This document shows, in pieces, positions 1 through 8,390 of a stretch of 64,000 bases of DNA. The notes beneath the pieces were generated by a model. That model made no database searches, was not told where the DNA came from, and saw nothing but the letters and a program-made list of their open reading frames with translations. This DNA comes from UBA1369 sp964571725 (GTDB taxonomy: Bacteria > Patescibacteriota > Gracilibacteria > UBA1369). The stretch covers positions 310,001-374,000 of the forward strand of contig CAZNDB010000001.1 in the NCBI GenBank assembly GCA_964571725.1. The letters run 5' to 3'. Positions within the stretch are counted from its first letter, which is position 1. The number at the start of each line of letters is the position of its first letter. The position numbers and the translations under genes were made by a program.

Positions 1-449
1 TTGATGCCAGGACCACCAGCTTCTACAATGATCCCACCAATGCCGCGCTTACTGGAGCCGATTTGAACATAGATCTGATCGATACCCGCACTTATGATCC
101 CGGTACGGAACCGGATGAAACCTGCGGAGATGGAGCCACGGTACAGATTCAATCCACCGGTCTCACCAAGGATGGCCTGGGAGTTCCTCCGATATTGGAC
201 ATGAGCCTGAATACAGCACCGACAATGGCCTGTGTGGGACTTTGCGGGCCATCCGACATCAGTGAAGTAGCTACGCTTCAGAATTCAACCGGATCAATTT
301 CTACCGCCAAAGACGTGATTGTGACGAGCGAGGCTTTTTCTGGAACGATTCGGACCACCTTTTCAGGAACCGATCTGGAGGTTGTGCGCCCCGGTGCTGT
401 GATCCCGCAGGGTAACTATGCGGGGGTTATTACTTTCACGCAGCTGTAG
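1..449 (+). CDS. C-terminal end of a surface or secreted protein (partial)
   Basis: The reading frame is open from the left window edge (first full codon at base 3) to a TAG stop at 447-449, giving 148 visible residues; the true start lies outside. A TTG at 63 is only an internal codon. The visible part is rich in Thr, Ser, Gly and Asp with one Cys pair around residues 80-84, and it ends in a beta-strand-like segment (GNYAGVITFTQL) of the kind that closes Ig-like or adhesin-type extracellular domains. No catalytic motif is visible. The gene is followed at once by a strong hairpin terminator. A cell-surface role is inferred from composition only. Confidence 0.6.
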   Translation, partial: DARTTSFYNDPTNAALTGADLNIDLIDTRTYDPGTEPDETCGDGATVQIQSTGLTKDGLGVPPILDMSLNTAPTMACVGLCGPSDISEVATLQNSTGSISTAKDVIVTSEAFSGTIRTTFSGTDLEVVRPGAVIPQGNYAGVITFTQL

Positions 450-467
450 GCATCCTAATCAATACAC

Positions 468-500
468 AAAAAAGGGAGACCAATACGGTCTCCCTTTTAA
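468..500. terminator. Bidirectional rho-independent terminator
   Basis: A perfect 12-bp stem (470-481 with 487-498) closes a 5-nt loop. T-rich tracts follow on both sides, so the hairpin can end both the surface-protein gene on the plus strand and secE-nusG on the minus strand, which converge here. Confidence 0.9.
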
Positions 501-539
501 TTTTTAATTATCTTTGCATGAGCGAATGCGCGCAAGTGT

Positions 540-1085
540 TTATTTTTTCCTTACCTGCGTGAAATCCAGTTCAATAGGCGTTTCGCGTCCGAAAATGGAA
601 ATCAATACTTTGACCTTGCCCTTTTCCTCGTCCACTTTGTTGACGATTCCGTCATAGTTTACAAAAGGTCCGTCCAGAATCATTACATGGTCTCCCAGGC
701 TGAAGTCGATCTTGAATTTGGCATCCTGTTCTCCCATTTGCTTCTTAACGATGTTGAATTCATCAGGTGAAACCGGTACCGGTACATTTCCGGCGCCTAC
801 GAATCCCGTGACATTGGGCGTATTTCTGACCACATACCAGGATTCATCCGTTACAGTCATGTCTACGAGCACATATCCGGGGAAAATTCTCTTCTTTTCA
901 GTAACCGGCTCTCCCTTCTTGATCACAATTTGTGTCTCTTTTGGCACAACCACATCAAAAATATAATCATGCATGTTCAGAGAATCAATTCTCTGTTTCA
1001 GTGCTTCGGCCACCGCATCTTCATATCCGGAGTAGGTATGTATCACATACCAGTGTCTTCCGGTGTTTTCCGCTTGTCTTCCCAT
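540..1085 (-). CDS. nusG: Transcription termination/antitermination factor NusG
   Basis: NusG binds RNA polymerase, suppresses pausing and links transcription to translation or Rho. The 181 residues match the usual bacterial length. An NGN domain spans about residues 9-115, with the typical WYVIHTYSGYE opening and the FPGYVLV strand; a KOW domain follows at about 128-160 (GDHVMILDGPF). The ATG at 1083-1085 leaves the standard N-terminus. It lies 24 bp behind secE in the conserved secE-nusG order, but the rplK-rplA-rplJ-rplL genes that often follow are absent: the unit ends at the hairpin at 470-498. Confidence 0.97.
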   Translation of the reverse strand: MGRQAENTGRHWYVIHTYSGYEDAVAEALKQRIDSLNMHDYIFDVVVPKETQIVIKKGEPVTEKKRIFPGYVLVDMTVTDESWYVVRNTPNVTGFVGAGNVPVPVSPDEFNIVKKQMGEQDAKFKIDFSLGDHVMILDGPFVNYDGIVNKVDEEKGKVKVLISIFGRETPIELDFTQVRKK

Positions 1086-1109
1086 ACTATTGTTTTATAA
1101 CTTAATAAA

Positions 1110-1322
1110 TTATACCGTTGCCGCCAAATCCAGTAATTGAGTATACCCGAAGTTAAATAACCAGTCCGCCAAGCCGATAATTGCCGCCGTGGTCAGACAG
1201 AAGGCCAAAACTACGATAGTGAGTCGTACGGCTTTCTTGCTGGTGGGCCAGGTGACGCGCTTCAACTCCATTGCGCTTTCTACGGCATAATTAACAACGG
1301 GATTCAGTTTCTTTTCAGTCAT
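1110..1322 (-). CDS. secE: Preprotein translocase subunit SecE
   Basis: SecE is the small essential clamp subunit of the SecYEG channel. The short form (about 70 residues, one membrane span) is seen: an amphipathic cytoplasmic stretch with the signature ELKRVTWPT, then one hydrophobic segment at about residues 33-58. I chose ATG at 1320-1322 (MTEKKLN); an in-frame TTG at 1337 would add five residues. No Shine-Dalgarno sequence is visible, as for most native genes here. A TTGACA element on the minus strand near 1371-1376 could be part of the promoter. Confidence 0.93.
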   Translation of the reverse strand: MTEKKLNPVVNYAVESAMELKRVTWPTSKKAVRLTIVVLAFCLTTAAIIGLADWLFNFGYTQLLDLAATV

Positions 1323-1389
1323 ATTTGAGTAAACCAATTAGTAAAAGCAAAAAAATTTAACCAAAATTGTCAATATTAATCAAGAAGTT

Positions 1390-1418
1390 TTGATAAAAAA
1401 GCCGTTTTTTGTTAAAAT
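1390..1418 (+). promoter_or_regulatory. Sigma70-type promoter of the pilin/PKD operon
   Basis: TTGATA at 1390-1395, a 17-bp spacer and TAAAAT at 1413-1418 with an extended TG element. A 15-nt inverted repeat (1433-1447) lies in the short leader, just before the ATG at 1451. Confidence 0.7.
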
Positions 1419-1450
1419 TAGTAAATAAACCTTGCCTTTGAAAGGCACCA

Positions 1451-2497
1451 ATGAAAACAAACACTACGATATTTCGGAACATCTTCATCATAATCGGGCT
1501 TACGCTCTTTGTAAATCAAATGGCCGGAGCTCAGACTATTCCGGTTCCCGACGTATCCAATTATGGCGGCATGGTTCAGAATCCCGGAAATATCACCAAT
1601 TTTGACAGTGCCTTTGCCTCCTTGATTGTCGGGCTGGTAATGAACGCCCGCTATCTTTTGACGGCCATTGCCATTTCATTAATGGTATTTGCCGGATTCA
1701 AAATGGTTACTTCCCAGGGACAGGAGAAAGCCTGGACGGATGCCAAAGCCTCCATGGTTTGGGGGATAGTAGGACTGGCCCTGGTGGGTCTGTCGGGAGA
1801 GATTGTCCGTATCTTCGCGGTTGGAAACTGTTCCGAACTGGGTATGCTGCCGGCTTCCAACAATCTGGGCTGCACTTCGGGAGGCTTCCTGAAAAACCCC
1901 AGCGCCATCATCCAGCGATCGACCGTATTCAACAAAGCAGTGCAGTATATCATCACCTTTCTGAAATATCTGATTGGCGCAGTGACTGTGCTGATGCTGG
2001 CCAGAAACGCCATCCGCATGGCCTCCAACACCGGTGGCGATGAACTGGAAAAGGACAAGAAAAATATCGTGGCCAGCGTGATCGGGCTTCTGCTGGTTAT
2101 CATTGCCGATCCGGTGATTAACAAAGTTTTCTTTGTGGTTGATAAAAGCCGCTATCCTAGTGTGGGAGGAGCACAGGTGGGGATAAGTTATGCCCAGGGT
2201 ATAGGTGAAATTGTCGGCTTTACCAATTTTTTGGTAACCATTATCACCCCGCTCGCAATCCTGGTGGTGGTGGCCGGAGGCATCATGTATATGACATCCG
2301 GAGCCAATGCTGAAAATCAGGCCAAAGCCACTCGCATGATTTCACTGGCGCTGATTTCCCTGTTGGTAATTTATGGAGCTTTTGCCGTTGTCTCAACCAT
2401 TATCAGCGGTCAGTTTGATGCGGCTGCCACTACCGTCAATCCGGCTGCCGCTGTGGAAACTCCCAATATTGTTAACGAAAGCGTCCCGAATGTCTAA
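1451..2497 (+). CDS. Type IV secretion pilin-like multi-pass membrane protein
   Basis: A signal peptide is visible (about residues 1-27, ending AGA-Q). Three similar modules follow at roughly 55-125, 165-225 and 245-320. Each has a hydrophobic segment, a short polar turn (MVTSQGQEKA, MASNTGGDE, MTSGANAENQAKA) and a second hydrophobic segment with a GLxLV-type pattern. This repeated two-helix module resembles the VirB2/TrbC-like pilin family common in Patescibacteria (T4SS_pilin). Classical pilins have one such module; here there are three, so a polytopic membrane scaffold is more likely than a polymerising pilin. It is first in an operon and overlaps the next gene by 8 bp. Family call is by pattern; function is inferred. 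Confidence 0.8.
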   Translation: MKTNTTIFRNIFIIIGLTLFVNQMAGAQTIPVPDVSNYGGMVQNPGNITNFDSAFASLIVGLVMNARYLLTAIAISLMVFAGFKMVTSQGQEKAWTDAKASMVWGIVGLALVGLSGEIVRIFAVGNCSELGMLPASNNLGCTSGGFLKNPSAIIQRSTVFNKAVQYIITFLKYLIGAVTVLMLARNAIRMASNTGGDELEKDKKNIVASVIGLLLVIIADPVINKVFFVVDKSRYPSVGGAQVGISYAQGIGEIVGFTNFLVTIITPLAILVVVAGGIMYMTSGANAENQAKATRMISLALISLLVIYGAFAVVSTIISGQFDAAATTVNPAAAVETPNIVNESVPNV

Positions 2498-3500
2498 AAC
2501 ACAGAACAAAAAATTAGTTTCCCTAACCCGCGTAATCTTTGCCATATTGATTTCTCTGGCGATTTGCGCTGCCCCCGCCCTGGTGTCCGCGGTAACAACG
2601 GCCGAAACCACGCCCACAGGAGGCGCCGGGTCGGTGATACGCGAAATTGGCGGTACAACCCAGCTCCCCAGCTATGATGCCGGTCATGCCAGTCAGAACT
2701 ATCAGCCCGGCGCCTCCAAACTAACCAGTACGGTTTATTTTATTCTGGACTTTTTTAAATATATTTTTGGCAGTATCGCCGTTCTGATGATTGTAATTTC
2801 CGGGATCAAGCTGATCCTGTCCGCGCGCGCCGTGCAGGACGTGATGAGCAGGGAAAAAGAAACTATGAGCTTTGCCTTTTCCGGCTTACTGATCATCTTG
2901 CTGGCCGATACCATTATTCGTAACGTCTTTTTCGGTCAGGAAGGCGAGATGTACCGTACCGGGACTGACTTGCAGATGGCCGCCGAGCAGGGTGTCAGCG
3001 TTGTTCAGGGCGTAACCGGCCTGATCAGAGTATTTATCCCGTCTATCGCCATCCTGTTTTTTGTGGTGGCCGCCTACCGTCTGCTGGTCTCACAGGGTGA
3101 TCCCGAACAACTGAAGAAAGCTCAAAAACAGATTACCTGGTCAATCGTCGGCATTATAGTGGCCGGTTTGTCCGAAATAGTTGTCTTTAACGTGCTCTTT
3201 CCTCAGCAGGGATCCAGAATTCCGGACGCCAATGAATTTTCCCGCGTGGTTGTAACCATGACCAATTACGTCTCCGCTTTTATATCTACTATCGCGGTAT
3301 CCATGCTGATTTACGCCGGTTATCTTTATGTGGTTTCGGGAGGAGGAGAGGGCATCAATAAGGCAAAAACTGTCATCAAGGGGGCGATTGTCGGCCTGCT
3401 GATTGCCATGGCGGCTTTCGCGCTGGTCAATACTTTTGTAAAAGTGGAGCCACTGTCCACTACTCCGGTGCCGGAAGAAACCACAATTCCCAATACTTAG
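2490..3500 (+). CDS. Second type IV secretion pilin-like membrane protein
   Basis: A 336-residue relative of the preceding product. The start is ATG 2490 (MSKTQNKK), overlapping the upstream stop by 8 bp; an upstream frame extension to 2373 lies inside the previous gene and lacks a signal sequence. A signal peptide spans about residues 1-34. Three paired-helix modules follow, each with a polar turn (LSARAVQDVMSREKE, LVSQGDPEQLKKAQKQ, VVSGGGEGINKAKT). The tail is Pro/Thr-rich. Sharing architecture, order and translational overlap with its neighbour suggests the two form one membrane complex. Confidence 0.8.
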   Translation: MSKTQNKKLVSLTRVIFAILISLAICAAPALVSAVTTAETTPTGGAGSVIREIGGTTQLPSYDAGHASQNYQPGASKLTSTVYFILDFFKYIFGSIAVLMIVISGIKLILSARAVQDVMSREKETMSFAFSGLLIILLADTIIRNVFFGQEGEMYRTGTDLQMAAEQGVSVVQGVTGLIRVFIPSIAILFFVVAAYRLLVSQGDPEQLKKAQKQITWSIVGIIVAGLSEIVVFNVLFPQQGSRIPDANEFSRVVVTMTNYVSAFISTIAVSMLIYAGYLYVVSGGGEGINKAKTVIKGAIVGLLIAMAAFALVNTFVKVEPLSTTPVPEETTIPNT

Positions 3501-3563
3501 AAACAAAAACACGAGGTAGTCAACCTTATTTTAATTCGGAGTAAACTTATTCAGGTCGCGGAC

Positions 3564-3593
3564 TTGGTCTTTTTGGCTGAAAAATGGTATAAT
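3564..3593 (+). promoter_or_regulatory. Internal promoter before the pilin/PKD fusion gene
   Basis: An extended -10 (TGGTATAAT, core 3588-3593) with a weak -35 (TTGGTC at 3564-3569), spacer 18 bp, 28 bp before the ATG at 3621. It suggests separate expression of the giant gene within the cluster. Confidence 0.6.
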
Positions 3594-3620
3594 TTAAAGA
3601 TTTGAATTACCAAAAAAGCT

Positions 3621-6600
3621 ATGTTTGCAAACAAAAACAAAACTTTCTCCAAAATACTGTTGGCATTACTGCTGGTACTGTCAGTTTCAGTAGCAGTTCC
3701 GCAGAACACCGCCCAGGCCGATGACTTTGGTCAGGATGTTCTGGGATTCATGGGCTGCAACGATAATGACAACAATGGTCTGAACATTGAAGACTGCGTG
3801 AGCTCCGGTGACAAAGGCACGGTAACCTCCTTTATTGAATTCAAGGGAGATCTGACCGCGCCCAATGCCGAAGGATACGCGGCCGGTCTGACCCAGGCCA
3901 CCGATGCCCGGACTTACATTCTCAACGTAACCAACTTCGCGCTCGGCTTTCTGGGGTTGATTGCCGTATTAATCGTAATCTATGGCGGTTTCATGTCGGT
4001 AATTTCCGCCGGTGATCCGGAAAAAGCCAAAAAAGGTAAATCCGCCATCATGGCGGCCGGAATCGGTCTGCTGCTGATCATGGGATCCTTCGCCATCGTG
4101 AATACTATCCTGCTGGCCCCCAGCGGCAGCGAGAAGGGGAGTACTTCTTCCTCCGCTCTTAATTCCAGCTCCATCCGCGGAGTGGCCGGAGCACAAAGAT
4201 TCAATTACCTGGCCCAGCAGATCGATGAAATAATTTTGAAAGTTTATAACAGCTACCAGCTGCATTTGCGTTCCAAAGCGCAGATTGAAGCTTCCCTGGC
4301 TAATATCCAGGCCTTTGTGTCCCACAATTGCGTAGTACCTTTCAGTAATTGCGTCAGTCAGTTCAGGGCTTTGGTTGAAACGGAAATGACCTCGGTCCAA
4401 AACCTGGCTTCGGATCCCGCCGCCAATGCCAAATTCAAAACCGGCATGAGTGCCTATATCACAGACATTTACAACACCCTGAACAGCGAACTGGGTAAAA
4501 TTTCCAGCAGAATTACCAGTCTGGATTGCAACACCAACAATGTCACGGGAGAACTGAATCCCTGTACGGATGGAGATTTCAACGAAATCAGAGACAAAAT
4601 CAACAACCTCAAAAACACCACCCTGGCCGATAAAATCAAGAACATAGACTTTCTGAAAAACAGTTATCAGGAGGACATGTTGACTGCAACTGTCCGGACC
4701 ATCGGGGTATACAAGGTTGTCAAAGGACTCGCTTCCGCCAGTATCGGAAAACAATATTTTGATGCCTTGATTACGTCTGCTCAAACTCAAAATCCCAATG
4801 ATGCCATCACGGCCCCTGTTGGTAATTTTGACGCGGAGAGTACCAGTATGGCGAGCAATTTAACAATTGACACACCTCTGGCGGGTGAATTTCAGACCGC
4901 CATCAAAACACTGTTAAAGAATCTGGTTGAAGTTAAATCAGTTCTGCAAAATCTGAAATTTGTCGACGCCATCATTTCCGTGGATACCAATCAGGGAAAC
5001 GCACCGTTGATTGTCAATTTCTCCAGCGTGGGATCCTCCGATCCTTCAGGTTACGGCATAGAAAACAAAAACATTGAATGGGATTTGGACGGCAATGGTA
5101 AGTTTGGAGATTTTAGCGGTGAAAGTACTGAAAAAGGCTTGATGAACTGTTCGGAAGTAAAAGCTGACAAAGCCACGGCCAGCTGCATCTTTACCAAGCC
5201 GGGCACCTATCGCGTCACTCTCAGAATCAAACCTGTTTCAGGTAAGAAGGATGAGGCCACGGGACAGAACTGGGATCAGGAAATTGCCCCCGGAGTGTCC
5301 TATATCGACATTCTGGTCAATCCCGCCTCCACCAAAATCAATCTGGATGTCAGTACGGCTGCCGGCAGCAACAAAAAAAGCGTAATCAGATACGATGACG
5401 CAACCGGTACGATTGTGGAGGAACATAACCAGGTCTACTTTACCCTGTCAGAGGCCAAAGCCGGGCTGGTGTTCGACGCCAGCAAATCCAAATATTCCAG
5501 CGGAGCCGATATCTCCACTGACATCAGTACCCAGGTGCGCTGGAACTTCGGCATTCCGTCTGAAAATAATGACACTTATCTGATTCCCAGTGGCGATTCA
5601 CTCAAACAAACCCAAATCTATTCTACCATCGGAAATTACCAGGTGCGTTTTGACGTCCTGGATAAAAACGGGGTAATGGACCGTAAAATATTCACAGTGG
5701 TTGTCTCCAATCTGGCTCCCCGCATTTCCAACCCGCCCGCCAGCGGTGAAGTCGGAAAAGAAATCAGCTTTGACGGATCGGATTCAACCAGTGACGGAGG
5801 CCCGCTGATCTTCAACTGGAAAGTCGAAAAACTAAACGCCCCGGCCGCAGTTACCGCCTATGCCAAAAATCTGAATGGTCTGGTCAAACAGATTGCCCAT
5901 GCCGACGAAATCAAACTGGCCGCGCTGGTCAATCCTGTGGAGTCCATGTCCAAACCAAGTGCCGCTCAGGTTAAACCTCCGGTTATCCCGGTAAAAACCT
6001 TTGAACCTTCCAAGCGGTCTGAAAGCAATGAATTCTACAATTGCGAGATGCCCGCCGACAAAGACGACATCCTGAAATGTACTTTCAAAAAAGCCGGCGA
6101 GTACAAAATTACCCTGTCCCTGGATGATAACGGCGTACCGCGTGAAGAATCCACCGTGGTAAAAATTACTTCCAACGCGCCCACCGCTTCATTTAAAGCA
6201 GTCAAACTGACCGAGTCGGCACCAGCCCTGTACAAACTGGACGGTTCCAGTCTCAGCTTTGATCCCGATGAGAAAGACAGCTCCAATCTTGAATACAGCT
6301 GGGAATTTAATCCCAACAGCTGCGTGTTGATAGGTTTCGCCGATCAAAATACCGAAGCCGACCTGGTGAGCGGGTCCACCGACGCAATGTCTTCACAGAC
6401 ACCCTGTGACAAGCTCAAGGACTTTAATGCCAATTCCGGACAGCCGGTGGTTAAATTTACCGCCAAAGGCAGCTTTGCCGTAAACCTGGTGGTCAGAACC
6501 TCCGACGAACCGGATCTGGAATCAGTTCCCTTTGAGCAATTACTCGAAGTAGATAATATTCTGGACGTAGCCTGGGGCGAAATGAAACCCAGCGCGGTAC

Positions 6601-8384
6601 TGAAGGTTGCCGGTGAAACGGGAACCAGCAACGATCAGTTGCCGGAAGACATAAATACTGAACCTGTTGCGCCCATTACCTTCGTTTTCAGCAGTTCTCA
6701 GGGCATCGGTTATGACATCGATTTTGGCGACGGACTTACCGAATCGGGCGAAATGAATCAGGGAGAAATTAAACAGGTTATTCACAACTACACCAAAACC
6801 GGGAAATATTCCGCCCAATTGAGTGTCTTTGACCCCGATGACGTGGAAAATTCCATTTCCAGAAAAATATTTATCGGAGACAGCGACTCTCCCATAGCCA
6901 TTGTCACCACTCTGGTGGACGGATCTGAAGTGCAGCCTGTCGATATTGAACTGGAGGACGGGCAAACCGTGGAAAACGTCATTGTGGTCAATCGAAAAGA
7001 AAATTTGACCTTTGATGCCGATAAATCAATGAATACCGATGGTACATCCCGCAGACTGAAGTATTCCTGGAACATCAATAATAATGAAAAACAGTCGACG
7101 GCCAGACAAGTGGCCTACAAATTCAGCCAGGTCTCCGTAAACGGCGAACCATATACGGTTCAGCTGAAAGTAACCAACGAAAAAGATGCCACTCAGGTCG
7201 GTGAAGATTCAGTCAATATTCTGGTGGTGGGAGAACAGCCAACGCTCAGGTCTTTGACGGCCGTACCGGACAGCGACACTCTGGTGACGCCGGTCAGCGT
7301 CAAACTCAACGCGGTAGGCGCCACAGATCCGGACGGACTGATAGTTCAATACAAATGGTGGTACTACGATGCCAACAAACCGGCCAGCCCGGACGAAAGA
7401 CTGGGTCTTCAGATAACCACTACTCCCAGCGCCGTGATTAATATCGGCACCAGAGGCGTGGAGGGCGAAAAACCCCGATACAAATTTGGCATTGAAATAA
7501 CCGACAATGACAATCTGGTAGTCTCCACGGACAGTCAGAGGGACGACTGGAAACTGGTCATCTCCACCCCCGAATTACAGGTTACCAACGGCCCCAATAA
7601 AGCGCCGATCGCCAGATTTACGGTTGACCGGACCAGCGTACAGGTAGGGGAGCCGGTGAACTTTACTTCATCGTCCAGCGATCCTGATGCCGGCGGCGGC
7701 ATCAAAGAATATAAATGGGATTTCGGTGACGGCACCAAGGGCGAAAACAAAGCCAGCGTCACTCACACCTATCAGAAAGCCAACGTTGACGGTTACAAAA
7801 CAAAATTAACCGTCGTGGATGCCAACGCCAGTGAGGCTACCTCCGATCTGATCCGCATCTTCGTGGATGCCCAGGCACAGCCTCCGGTAGCCAGCTTTAC
7901 CACCTCCTCGTCCGCGGGCAGCAAAACCGTTCAGTTTACCAGCACTTCCAGCGCTGATGAAGCAGCCGGCGCGGCCATTAAAAAATACTCCTGGGACTTT
8001 GACGTTGCCGTGGATGCCAACGGAGACGGCAAGAAAGACAATGACATCGAATCCGGCGAACCCAATCCATCCCACACCTACGGAAATTTCGGAATTTTCA
8101 GAGCCAAACTTACGGTGGAAGACAATCAGGGACAGGTCAGGTCCATTACCAATTTTGTTAACGTAAAACCGGAAGCGCCCAAAGTGGCCTGGACCGGAGG
8201 CCCGACCACCTCAGATTATACCGATCAGGGGGGAGCCGACTCAGGTATTAAAAGCGCCGGGGCAAACCTTTTTGAAGCCGGCAGCAAAGTGGATCTGGGA
8301 TTTCTTGTCGCCTGCCTGGGGGCCTATGCTATACTCTTCGTAATTTCACAAAAAAAACAAAAAGCCAATTCCAAAAATAAATAG
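3621..8384 (+). CDS. Giant pilin-like/PKD-repeat surface protein, membrane-anchored
   Basis: 1587 residues. A signal peptide ends near AQA-DD at about residue 34. One T4SS pilin-type two-helix module follows (about 95-165, turn ISAGDPEKAKKGK). Next come a helical, Gln/Asn-rich segment (to about 430) and about nine PKD/Ig-like repeats. The repeats are recognised by YxWDFGDG-type strands and T/S-x-HTYxxxGxYxxxLxV endings; the clearest are at about 1350-1420 (WDFGDGTKGE) and 1440-1520. A C-terminal membrane segment (about 1555-1575) and a Lys-rich tail follow. PKD repeats are typical of extracellular adhesins and spacers. I infer a long surface fibre anchored at both ends and built onto the same machinery as the two preceding products. 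Confidence 0.82.
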   Translation: MFANKNKTFSKILLALLLVLSVSVAVPQNTAQADDFGQDVLGFMGCNDNDNNGLNIEDCVSSGDKGTVTSFIEFKGDLTAPNAEGYAAGLTQATDARTYILNVTNFALGFLGLIAVLIVIYGGFMSVISAGDPEKAKKGKSAIMAAGIGLLLIMGSFAIVNTILLAPSGSEKGSTSSSALNSSSIRGVAGAQRFNYLAQQIDEIILKVYNSYQLHLRSKAQIEASLANIQAFVSHNCVVPFSNCVSQFRALVETEMTSVQNLASDPAANAKFKTGMSAYITDIYNTLNSELGKISSRITSLDCNTNNVTGELNPCTDGDFNEIRDKINNLKNTTLADKIKNIDFLKNSYQEDMLTATVRTIGVYKVVKGLASASIGKQYFDALITSAQTQNPNDAITAPVGNFDAESTSMASNLTIDTPLAGEFQTAIKTLLKNLVEVKSVLQNLKFVDAIISVDTNQGNAPLIVNFSSVGSSDPSGYGIENKNIEWDLDGNGKFGDFSGESTEKGLMNCSEVKADKATASCIFTKPGTYRVTLRIKPVSGKKDEATGQNWDQEIAPGVSYIDILVNPASTKINLDVSTAAGSNKKSVIRYDDATGTIVEEHNQVYFTLSEAKAGLVFDASKSKYSSGADISTDISTQVRWNFGIPSENNDTYLIPSGDSLKQTQIYSTIGNYQVRFDVLDKNGVMDRKIFTVVVSNLAPRISNPPASGEVGKEISFDGSDSTSDGGPLIFNWKVEKLNAPAAVTAYAKNLNGLVKQIAHADEIKLAALVNPVESMSKPSAAQVKPPVIPVKTFEPSKRSESNEFYNCEMPADKDDILKCTFKKAGEYKITLSLDDNGVPREESTVVKITSNAPTASFKAVKLTESAPALYKLDGSSLSFDPDEKDSSNLEYSWEFNPNSCVLIGFADQNTEADLVSGSTDAMSSQTPCDKLKDFNANSGQPVVKFTAKGSFAVNLVVRTSDEPDLESVPFEQLLEVDNILDVAWGEMKPSAVLKVAGETGTSNDQLPEDINTEPVAPITFVFSSSQGIGYDIDFGDGLTESGEMNQGEIKQVIHNYTKTGKYSAQLSVFDPDDVENSISRKIFIGDSDSPIAIVTTLVDGSEVQPVDIELEDGQTVENVIVVNRKENLTFDADKSMNTDGTSRRLKYSWNINNNEKQSTARQVAYKFSQVSVNGEPYTVQLKVTNEKDATQVGEDSVNILVVGEQPTLRSLTAVPDSDTLVTPVSVKLNAVGATDPDGLIVQYKWWYYDANKPASPDERLGLQITTTPSAVINIGTRGVEGEKPRYKFGIEITDNDNLVVSTDSQRDDWKLVISTPELQVTNGPNKAPIARFTVDRTSVQVGEPVNFTSSSSDPDAGGGIKEYKWDFGDGTKGENKASVTHTYQKANVDGYKTKLTVVDANASEATSDLIRIFVDAQAQPPVASFTTSSSAGSKTVQFTSTSSADEAAGAAIKKYSWDFDVAVDANGDGKKDNDIESGEPNPSHTYGNFGIFRAKLTVEDNQGQVRSITNFVNVKPEAPKVAWTGGPTTSDYTDQGGADSGIKSAGANLFEAGSKVDLGFLVACLGAYAILFVISQKKQKANSKNK

Positions 8385-8390
8385 ACCAAT